A stretch of DNA of 34,893 nucleotides from contig CALDWW010000089.1 in the NCBI GenBank assembly GCA_937924335.1, positions 1 to 34,893 of the forward strand, given 5' to 3'. The notes under the pieces were generated by a model. The model saw only the letters and a program-made list of their open reading frames with translations, was not told the origin of the DNA and did no database searches. The DNA is from an uncultured Gammaproteobacteria bacterium (lineage in GTDB: Bacteria > Pseudomonadota > Gammaproteobacteria > Steroidobacterales > XN24). A program made the translations under genes and the position numbers. Within the stretch, counting starts at the first letter, position 1; the number at the start of each line of letters is the position of its first letter. Below are positions 23,913-30,348 of this stretch, in pieces.

Positions 23913-23926
23913 AATCGGAGATCATC

Positions 23927-24865
23927 ATGAACAAGCAACGCGTGGGCATTGTCGGCACTGGCAACGTCGGCGTCGCCGCGGCTTTCGCGATGTTCGTGCA
24001 GGAGAACTGCAGTGAGATCATCCTGGTCGACATCGACAAGAAACGAGCCCGCGGTGAGGCGCTCGATCTCATGCATGGCCAGGCCTACGTGGGCCGGATC
24101 ATCGTCCGCGACGGCGACTACGAAGACCTCGCTGGTTGCCAGATCGTGGTGGTCACGGCCGGCGCTGCCCAGAAGCCGGGCGAGACCCGCCTCGATCTGC
24201 TCAACAATAACGCGCGCGTGTTCCGCAGCATCGCTGAGGGCCTCGACCGGCATGCACCCGACGCCATCCTGATCGTAGCCAGCAACCCGGTGGACGTGCT
24301 GACCTACATGATGCAACAGATGAGCGGGCGGCCCGGCAAGAGAGTGATCGGCACCGGCACGATGCTGGACACTTCCCGATTCCGTTCACTCCTGGGCGAG
24401 TACTACGAGGTCGACCCGCGTTCGGTCCACGGCTACATCCTTGGCGAGCACGGCGACTCGGAGTTCGCCGCCTGGAGCACGGTCACCATCGGCGGCAAGA
24501 GCCCGGTGCGCTCCACGATCCTCGGGCGTCACTGGAACGAGGCCGACATGGAAGATCTGTTCCTGCGGGTCCGCAACGCCGCCTACGAGATCATCGACGG
24601 CAAGGGCTATACCAACTGGGCCATCGGGCTGGTGATCGCCAGGCTGGTCAGCATCATCCTCGATGACCGTCATTCCATACAGCCGGTGACTTCGCGGCTC
24701 GGTGGAGACTACGGTATTTCGGACGTGTGCATCAGCGTACCCGCCCTGGTGGGCATGGCGGGCGTGCAGCGGCTGATCCACCTCAACCTGGAGGAAGCCG
24801 AGCAGGCCTCGCTGGAGCACTCCGCCAACCTGATGAAACAGAGCATCGCCGGCGTGGAGCTTTGA
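23927..24865 (+). CDS. ldh: L-lactate dehydrogenase
   Basis: The enzyme reduces pyruvate to L-lactate with NADH, or the reverse. The 312-residue product has the NAD motif VGIVGTGNVG, Asp in ILVDID, and GAAQKPGETRLDL. The Gln in that loop is the LDH-specificity residue (malate dehydrogenases have Arg there). It also has the IVASNPVDVLTY strand, GTMLDTSRFR and the catalytic His in GEHGDSE. Length is normal. GGAG lies six bases before the ATG. A strong hairpin terminator follows. With glk and pfkA nearby it suggests glucose use with lactate formation or lactate oxidation; no fructose-bisphosphate site analysis was possible. Confidence 0.93.
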   Translation: MNKQRVGIVGTGNVGVAAAFAMFVQENCSEIILVDIDKKRARGEALDLMHGQAYVGRIIVRDGDYEDLAGCQIVVVTAGAAQKPGETRLDLLNNNARVFRSIAEGLDRHAPDAILIVASNPVDVLTYMMQQMSGRPGKRVIGTGTMLDTSRFRSLLGEYYEVDPRSVHGYILGEHGDSEFAAWSTVTIGGKSPVRSTILGRHWNEADMEDLFLRVRNAAYEIIDGKGYTNWAIGLVIARLVSIILDDRHSIQPVTSRLGGDYGISDVCISVPALVGMAGVQRLIHLNLEEAEQASLEHSANLMKQSIAGVEL

Positions 24866-24904
24866 CGGCCTCGCGGCTGAAACGAGCAGGGTCTGCAAAA
24901 GAAA

Positions 24905-24933
24905 AGGCCCCGGGACGCAGTGTCCCGGGGCCT
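24905..24933. terminator. strong bidirectional terminator between ldh and the cytochrome gene
   Basis: A perfect 12-bp stem (AGGCCCCGGGAC / GTCCCGGGGCCT) with a 5-base loop. The left flank AAAAGAAAA gives TTTTCTTTT on the minus strand, an excellent tail for the cytochrome transcript; the right flank CTTGCTT gives a poorer tail for ldh. It serves both convergent genes. Confidence 0.85.
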
Positions 24934-24956
24934 CTTGCTTACGCCGACTCTTAGGG

Positions 24957-26831
24957 TCAGTTTATGTTGTTGTGGAAGATGTAGTTGTCTGCCGTAGCGT
25001 CGTCGATCGGGAAGACAACCGCCTGCTCCGAACTGTTGTGGCAGGTGCGGCACGCGTAGTCCGTATTAAGGGACGGATACGCGAATGCCCCGTCGTCCGT
25101 GAACTGGCTCGTGGTGGAGTCCAGTCCGATCGTGAACACATGCGAATTGACGTCACCGATCGCCGGCCTGTCGGCCTCCGCCGGAAGCGCAGTCGCCGAC
25201 TTCGCCATCAGCGGCATATGACAGCTCTGGCAATCCAGGCCGCGCATGCCGCCGGAGCGATCAGCGGGATCGTAGGTCGGATGACAACCGAGGCAGCCTT
25301 CCTTGGTGGGATCCACGCCCGGAACACCCGTGTACTCAGGATTGTTCACGTTGACCGATGAGCCATGCGGATTGTGGCAGGTCAGGCAGTTGCCATGGGC
25401 GCCATTGAAGCCGGCGGAGCGGGTCGAGGCCAGGGTGTCGGGATCGATACCGAGGATCTCGTCGTACTGCTCATGGTGCCTCACCAGGCCCTTGCTTGCG
25501 GCGATGCGTCCACCCATCTCGTCGGCCCGCGGATCAGGCGCGTTTGCATCGGCGAGCGCCGATTCGTACTTGCTGACGTAGGAGGAGTAATCCTTCTCAC
25601 CGTCACGGGTGTGGCACTCGCCGCAGGCGACCGCCATGCCGTAGGCCATGTCGGCCTCGAGGAAGTCCGCCGTTGTGCGGGGATTGTCGTCTGCGTTGCG
25701 GACGATACCGCCCGTGCCCTTGGCGTGGGCCGCGCCGGCGCCGTGGCAGGATTCGCACTGGATGCCTTGTTCGGCGAAGGTGCCGTCCATGAACGCCAGG
25801 TCGTCCTGACGATCCGGATTGCGGTCGTCGCCTTCCTCGGTGGTCGTATGGCGCCAGCCGGTCGTGTGGCAGTTACCGCAGTTGAAAGGCTTGTCCACCT
25901 CGTTGTTATGGTAGGACACCAACTCGTTGGTGGCGAAGTTGTATTGCACCTCGGTACCGGTGACGATGGCGCCGTCCAGGTCGATGAAGCGGGCCTTCCA
26001 GTAGTAACCGCCGATCACGTAGGAAACGTCGTTCCAGGTGGTCGGGGTACTGAGGCTATTGTCCGTCCCCGGTCCGGGATCGGGCAGGCCGCCCTCGATA
26101 TCCAGGTCGTCGTCGGTGATCCGCTCAAGCACGCCCTCCAGGCTGGTGAACGGGTACTCGGGCGGCTGGCCATCGATCACCTTGTTCAGCTTGAACGGGT
26201 GACCGGTCTGGATGAAGCTGGCATAGGTGGCAGTATGGCAGACGCCGCAGTCGGCGCTGCTGATGTACTCGCCGTCCGGTACTTCGACCAGCGCGATGTC
26301 CAACGTAGCGTCGCCACCGACCTCGTAGCCTTCCTGCATGAAGTCCTCGTAGCCCGGGCGGGCCGCGCCGACGTCATAGGTGCCGTTCTCCAGTTCGACC
26401 GAGTAAGTGCCGTCGTCGGCGACGTCGGCTTCGATCGCGCCCTCGGGGATGTGCCCCGCGGCCGCGAAGACCGGTCCCGCCTTGCCGGCAGCCGCCGGAG
26501 CCTCAGGCACGAAGAACAGCAACGTGGTGCTGTCCAGGGTGCCGGTCGTGGATGAGACGGTACCGGATACGGTTCCGCCCGTTCCCGGTGGTGGCGGAAG
26601 TGGCTCACGGCAGTCGAGGACGTCGACCACGCCGTCGTCGTTAAGGTCCTCCGTAAACGGAAAATCTGGGAGGACGAGATCCCCCACTCCGTTTTCATTG
26701 AGGTCCCAACAGGAAATCCCTGCTGCGCCTGCTGCGCCGTCATCACCATCGTCACCCTCGCAACCCATCAGGGCCAGCGTGAATATAGAGACGAACAGGA
26801 CGGACGGCAGATTGAATGATGTTCTTGCCAT
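24957..26831 (-). CDS. octaheme c-type cytochrome lipoprotein
   Basis: The 624-residue product starts with a lipoprotein signal (lipobox LMGC, Cys24), then an acidic/Gly spacer (GDDGDDGAAGAAG) and two calcium-loop-like segments, DLNENGVGD (43-51) and DLNDDGVVD (62-70). A beta-rich module resembling a carboxypeptidase-regulatory fold spans residues about 87-185. Eight CxxCH haem sites follow at residues 195, 318, 359, 403, 482, 513, 534 and 594. The segment FNCGNCHTTGW plus QCESCHGAGAAH recalls cytochrome c554-type multihaem proteins. It is probably exported and lipid-anchored, carrying electrons to a periplasmic or extracellular acceptor. No inner-membrane quinol oxidase or porin partner lies in the window. 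GGGGAG precedes the ATG, and a perfect FNR-type box lies 165 bases upstream. Confidence 0.92.
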   Translation of the reverse strand: MARTSFNLPSVLFVSIFTLALMGCEGDDGDDGAAGAAGISCWDLNENGVGDLVLPDFPFTEDLNDDGVVDVLDCREPLPPPPGTGGTVSGTVSSTTGTLDSTTLLFFVPEAPAAAGKAGPVFAAAGHIPEGAIEADVADDGTYSVELENGTYDVGAARPGYEDFMQEGYEVGGDATLDIALVEVPDGEYISSADCGVCHTATYASFIQTGHPFKLNKVIDGQPPEYPFTSLEGVLERITDDDLDIEGGLPDPGPGTDNSLSTPTTWNDVSYVIGGYYWKARFIDLDGAIVTGTEVQYNFATNELVSYHNNEVDKPFNCGNCHTTGWRHTTTEEGDDRNPDRQDDLAFMDGTFAEQGIQCESCHGAGAAHAKGTGGIVRNADDNPRTTADFLEADMAYGMAVACGECHTRDGEKDYSSYVSKYESALADANAPDPRADEMGGRIAASKGLVRHHEQYDEILGIDPDTLASTRSAGFNGAHGNCLTCHNPHGSSVNVNNPEYTGVPGVDPTKEGCLGCHPTYDPADRSGGMRGLDCQSCHMPLMAKSATALPAEADRPAIGDVNSHVFTIGLDSTTSQFTDDGAFAYPSLNTDYACRTCHNSSEQAVVFPIDDATADNYIFHNNIN

Positions 26832-26995
26832 CTCAAGACTCCCCTGGTTAATACGCCGTCGACAGCTGCCATGCTGCCTGGGCCAAGGGTGTTCTGCGTC
26901 CGGAGACTCTGACTTCGGCCTGCATGAACGCAGGGCACGATTGGCTTTTTTGACGTGTCTAGCGCGCAGACTAAGGGCAAAGAGACAGGGGTCTG

Positions 26996-27009
26996 TTGAT
27001 GCAGATCAA
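26996..27009 (-). promoter_or_regulatory. FNR/Anr-type binding site upstream of the octaheme cytochrome gene
   Basis: TTGAT-GCAG-ATCAA matches the FNR consensus TTGAT-N4-ATCAA exactly. About 31 bases downstream on the minus strand is a modest -10, TAGTCT (26968-26973). That places the box near -41.5 relative to a predicted start around 26961, the class II activation position. The cytochrome ATG is at 26831, so the leader would be about 130 bases. Oxygen-sensitive activation is the natural reading, though no fnr gene is in the window. Confidence 0.7.
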
Positions 27010-27069
27010 GGAATTCGGCAATTACCTACACGACCCTGGCAGGGGTTGGATTCGGCAGCCAGGCCTCGC

Positions 27070-27432
27070 TCAGTCGCCGTTCGCGCTGGCGCCGTGCAGG
27101 TAGCGGATAACACGGGCTTTCTCGAGCGTCACGAGTCCGCCAGATTCGGCCTCCTCGAGCAGCTGGGTCACGCGCTCCACGAAGGCGGAGACCTTGGTCT
27201 CCTCATCGACGACCTCCACCAGAACCGGCAGGTCGCTGGACAGATCGAGCACCCGGCTGCTGCGCATCCTGGCGCTGGGCCCAAAGCCCTGGATGCCCCG
27301 TAACGCGGTGGCGCCGGCCAGCCCCGCGGCGCGCGCCTCCTCGACGATGACATCGTAGAGCGCCTTGTGGCCGTGCTTGTCCGCCTCGCCGATAAAGATG
27401 CGCAACAGCGTCGCTTCGCCTTCGATATGCAT
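27070..27432 (-). CDS. DUF190 family protein
   Basis: The 120-residue product is a full-length DUF190 protein, a small ferredoxin-like alpha/beta fold related to PII-type regulators. Marks are LLRIFIGEADKHGHKALYDV, EARAAGLAGATALRGIQGFG, DLPVLVEVVDEETKV and the C-terminal VTLEKARVIRYLHG. These proteins are commonly encoded beside crcB, as here, and may modulate the fluoride channel, but I know no proven mechanism. The start at 27432 is only eight bases past the crcB stop on the same strand, so they form an operon. Confidence 0.9.
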   Translation of the reverse strand: MHIEGEATLLRIFIGEADKHGHKALYDVIVEEARAAGLAGATALRGIQGFGPSARMRSSRVLDLSSDLPVLVEVVDEETKVSAFVERVTQLLEEAESGGLVTLEKARVIRYLHGASANGD

Positions 27433-27440
27433 GCCTTCTC

Positions 27441-27830
27441 CTAACCGCGGATGAGTGCAACCAGAACGGATCCCGCATAGAACATCAGGATCGAGCCCAC
27501 CAACGTAGCGCCGAAGTAAATGGCGCCCAGCAGGAACTGGTCGCTGCGCAGGTACTGGGCCAGCTCATAGACGAACGACGACATGGTGGTGAAGCCACCG
27601 CAGATGCCGGTAGCAAGAAACAGCCGGGCCGCCGGCGAGACGGCCTCCGTCTCCACCGCCAGGGCCGCCAGCGCGCCGATGGCGAAGCACCCCAGCCCGT
27701 TGGATATCAGGGTGCCGTAGGGGATGGTCATCGAGAACCCGGCCGTAGCCAGCGACGCCAGATAGCGCAGCACCGCGCCGATGAAACCGCCGGCACCGAC
27801 ATAGAGCAAAGGCATTAGAGACTGTGCCAC
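27441..27830 (-). CDS. crcB: fluoride channel CrcB/Fluc
   Basis: Fluc proteins are small dual-topology membrane channels that export fluoride. The 129-residue product has four hydrophobic helices and the family motifs GAGGFIGAVLRY, SNGLGCFAIGAL, and GICGGFTTMSSFVYE, with the Gly-Phe-Thr-Thr break and the pore Phe. The start is a GTG at 27830 with GGAGAAGG close upstream; longer frames up to 27926 and the inner ATG at 27815 have weaker sites. It is followed by the DUF190 gene. No fluoride riboswitch was recognised in the 170 bases upstream. Confidence 0.93.
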   Translation of the reverse strand: MAQSLMPLLYVGAGGFIGAVLRYLASLATAGFSMTIPYGTLISNGLGCFAIGALAALAVETEAVSPAARLFLATGICGGFTTMSSFVYELAQYLRSDQFLLGAIYFGATLVGSILMFYAGSVLVALIRG

Positions 27831-28022
27831 GCGACCTTCTCCGGCATCCCCGGTAACCCGCGCCATGTTAGAGCAGCAGGCAGGTACGCTCAATCGGATC
27901 ACGGGGGCATCGGGGGATTGGAACACCGATCACGGTGCCGCTGTGTGCGAGGCGCGGCGCAGCGGGCTGAGATGACCTAGGATAGGATCGACGCTGGACT
28001 TTGGATGACACGGGAAGAGCCG

Positions 28023-28832
28023 ATGAGCGACAAGAAGAACGACGGTCACAAGAAGGACCTCTCCAGAAAGAAATACGAGAAGGAGCTGGAGAAGCTACAT
28101 GCCGAACTGGTCAAGCTTCAGTTGTGGACCCAGGAGAAGGGCCTGAAAGTCGTCGTGGTCTTCGAGGGCCGGGATGCCGCCGGCAAGGGCGGGGTGATCA
28201 AGGCCATTACCGAGCGCGTCAGCCCACGGACCTTCCGGGTTGTGGCGCTCCCCGCGCCCACCGACCGGGAGAAGACACAGATGTACCTGCAGAGGTACGT
28301 GTGCCACTTCCCGGCCGCGGGCGAGATCGTGATCTTCGATAGAAGCTGGTACAACCGCGCGGGTGTCGAGCGCGTAATGGGATTCTGTACCAAGGAGGAG
28401 TACATCCGTTTCCTCCAGGGCGCGCCGATCTTCGAACGGGCGATGGTGGATTCCGGCATCAAGCTCATCAAGTACTGGTTCGACGTCAGCATGGAAGAGC
28501 AGGAGAAGCGTTTCTCGGACCGCATCGAGGACCCTCGCAAGATCTGGAAGCTGAGTCCGATGGACGTCAAGTCATTCCAACGCTGGTACGAGTATTCGCG
28601 GGCGCGGGATGACATGCTGGCCGCCACGGATCGTGACTTCGCGCCCTGGGTCGTTGTGCCTTCGAACCACAAACGTCGCGCACGGCTGAACTGTATCTCG
28701 CACCTGTTGAGCCAGATCGACTATGGCGATCTCGGCGGCGACAAGGTCGAGCTCGGCAAGAGGAAACCGGAGGGTGCCTACGATGACAAGGCATCACTGG
28801 AAGGGAGGACCTTCGTCCCCGCCAGGTACTGA
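28023..28832 (+). CDS. ppk2: polyphosphate kinase 2 (PPK2)
   Basis: PPK2 transfers phosphate between polyphosphate and nucleotides, usually making GTP or ATP from GDP or ADP. The 269-residue, single-domain product has the Walker A loop FEGRDAAGKGG (about 48-57), the PTDREK lid segment, Walker B VIFDRSWYNR (103-112), and the FERAMVDSGIKLIKYWFDVS segment. Length and the single domain fit class I PPK2. ATG 28023 is chosen for GGAAGAG just upstream; ATG 28005 is the alternative. The N-terminus is Lys-rich. It stands alone, with a weak hairpin terminator after it. Confidence 0.95.
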   Translation: MSDKKNDGHKKDLSRKKYEKELEKLHAELVKLQLWTQEKGLKVVVVFEGRDAAGKGGVIKAITERVSPRTFRVVALPAPTDREKTQMYLQRYVCHFPAAGEIVIFDRSWYNRAGVERVMGFCTKEEYIRFLQGAPIFERAMVDSGIKLIKYWFDVSMEEQEKRFSDRIEDPRKIWKLSPMDVKSFQRWYEYSRARDDMLAATDRDFAPWVVVPSNHKRRARLNCISHLLSQIDYGDLGGDKVELGKRKPEGAYDDKASLEGRTFVPARY

Positions 28833-28903
28833 CGCCGCACCGCCTGCTGGTATTGCCGTCACCCGCTGCGCCGGCCGGCACTGACAATCAGCACGCTGCC
28901 ATA

Positions 28904-28925
28904 GAGGCCGCCGTTCGGCGGTCTC
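28904..28925 (+). terminator. possible terminator after ppk2
   Basis: GAGGCCGCC pairs with GGCGGTCTC (nine pairs, one G-U) around GTTC, 72 bases past the ppk2 stop. The following TCGCTCTTG is only partly T-rich, so it is a moderate candidate. Confidence 0.4.
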
Positions 28926-28990
28926 TCGCTCTTGCGGACCCATAGGGGCGATTCGGGCTCGACGCAAGAAAACTTTCTTTGTACATAATT

Positions 28991-29034
28991 TGTGAGCGCC
29001 ATCACATCTTCCGGGCCCCCGGTCTTTCTAGACT
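28991..29034 (+). promoter_or_regulatory. CRP-type site with class II promoter of the Gly-rich lipoprotein gene
   Basis: TGTGA-GCGCCA-TCACA (28991-29006) matches the CRP core consensus exactly and is flanked by AATT and TCTT. A -10 TAGACT (29029-29034, four of six) places a start near 29041, so the site centre is at about -42, the class II activation position, and no -35 is needed. The ATG at 29118 would have a leader of about 77 bases. CRP, Vfr or Clp could be the regulator; none is encoded in the window. An AT-rich stretch just upstream (TACATAAT) could hold a second promoter. Confidence 0.65.
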
Positions 29035-29117
29035 GCACGCGACAATCCCCCAATAGATCAGGCGTCGGCGTCGCGATCGGCAAGACCGTGCCACGCCGGC
29101 CCGGGAGGCGACCCGCC

Positions 29118-30125
29118 ATGAAGAATCTCCTCAGGACAATTGCCACCGGCCTGGCCGTTCTCGTTATCACCGCTTGCGGAGGCGGCGGTGGCGGTGGCGG
29201 CGGGAGTGCGCTGGTCGCACCGCCGCCCGACGATGCACCTATCACTTCATCCAACGCCCGGGAGATCGCGGGCGAAGTTTTCGAATCCCTGCGCGACTCG
29301 GCCAGCTTCGGCGATTTCGGCTCGGCCGGCCTGATCGGCTCATCCGGCGGTGGCAGCCTGACCCTGTCGAAAGCCGCGTCGCATGCCGCCACCAAGGCCG
29401 GCGTGGTCCAGGCCGAAGCGGCGGGCGCTCTCATCGGCGTCGCTTTCGGACCCGAGCGGACCGACTGTGCCGTCAGCGGTAGCGTGACCGTCTCCGGCGA
29501 CATACAGAACCCGGAGATGCTCAGCGCCGGGGACACCGTCAGCCTGCGGTTCGACGAATGCGACGAGGGTGACGGCCAGGTAGTCAACGGCAACCTCGGT
29601 ATGGTCGTCGACACTCTTGAAGGAGATCTGGCGGGCGGATTCTTCGCGCTGGGCGTCACCCTGGATTTCCAGGTATTCAGGATCGTTGAGAGCGGCGAGA
29701 CCACCCTGGTCAACGGCGGCTTCTCGATGCTGGTCGACAGCACCGATTACCCGGTGACGGTGGCTTCATTGTCGAGCCCCTATCTGTCAGTGACGGATGG
29801 CAGCGATACCGTCACGCTGTCCAACTATTCGACATCGGTGACCGTCGACGAGAGCTCGCAGCCGCCGGCGTACACTCTGACGGCCAGCGGCAGGATCGAC
29901 ATCCCGAGCCAGGGCGGATCGGTTAACTACACGACCCGTGCGCCATTCGCCGGATTCGGAGACGCCGATCCGGACAGCGGCGCCCTGTTCATCCGCGGCG
30001 CCGACGGCGCCAGCATCACCCTGACGGTGTTGTCCAATACCCAGGTACAGCTGGAGATGGATTACGACGGCAATAGCACCATCGACGAGACCGTGATCGT
30101 CACCTGGGTCGAACTGGACGCCTGA
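29118..30125 (+). CDS. Gly-rich lipoprotein of unknown function
   Basis: The 335-residue product has a lipoprotein signal (about residues 1-20; lipobox ITAC, Cys20) followed at once by nine glycines. The rest is acidic, rich in Ser, Thr, Val and Gly, with strand-like patterns and no catalytic motif. Two cysteines further in (FGPERTDC and FDECDEGDG) may pair. The C-terminus has MDYDGNSTIDETVIV, a calcium-loop-like segment. I recognise no named family; it resembles predicted secreted beta-rich lipoproteins of gammaproteobacteria. ATG 29118 is chosen for GGGAGG eight bases upstream and because the signal peptide starts there; the frame extends back to 28992 without a plausible leader. A minus-strand frame across it is a shadow. 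Confidence 0.85.
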   Translation: MKNLLRTIATGLAVLVITACGGGGGGGGGSALVAPPPDDAPITSSNAREIAGEVFESLRDSASFGDFGSAGLIGSSGGGSLTLSKAASHAATKAGVVQAEAAGALIGVAFGPERTDCAVSGSVTVSGDIQNPEMLSAGDTVSLRFDECDEGDGQVVNGNLGMVVDTLEGDLAGGFFALGVTLDFQVFRIVESGETTLVNGGFSMLVDSTDYPVTVASLSSPYLSVTDGSDTVTLSNYSTSVTVDESSQPPAYTLTASGRIDIPSQGGSVNYTTRAPFAGFGDADPDSGALFIRGADGASITLTVLSNTQVQLEMDYDGNSTIDETVIVTWVELDA

Positions 30126-30134
30126 GGAGACTGC

Positions 30135-30158
30135 GCCCGTCCCGGCCACGGGACGGGC
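30135..30158 (+). terminator. hairpin after the lipoprotein gene
   Basis: GCCCGTCCCG pairs perfectly with CGGGACGGGC around GCCA, starting nine bases after the stop. The stem is strong, but only GATTCAAT follows, so termination may be partial or the hairpin may protect the 3' end. Confidence 0.55.
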
Positions 30159-30348
30159 GATTCAATCTGCAGTCATCACGGGTTGTCAGGCTGTGAGGCA
30201 CTGCCGACACGGCAACGTCTGGCTCGATTCCACGCGATAACGACTGATTGTGGGCCAGACCGGTGCCGGATCTTGTCCACGTTTTGTGATCCGCCAGCGG
30301 CCTGCAACCCGCCAGGACCGTCGGCAAGACCGGTCGAACTGTCCGGAA

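Noticed and set aside
25365..26555. Plus-strand frame of 396 codons
   Set aside because: Fully antisense to the octaheme cytochrome gene, whose eight CxxCH motifs and lipobox are decisive; no family features in this frame.
27831..28000. Fluoride riboswitch upstream of crcB
   Set aside because: GGGGATGCC is present, but the other conserved blocks and pseudoknot partners are not recognisable by eye.
28859..29743. Minus-strand frame of 294 codons
   Set aside because: Overlaps the CRP-type site and the lipoprotein gene with its signal peptide; Pro/Ser-rich with a poly-Pro run that mirrors the Gly run.
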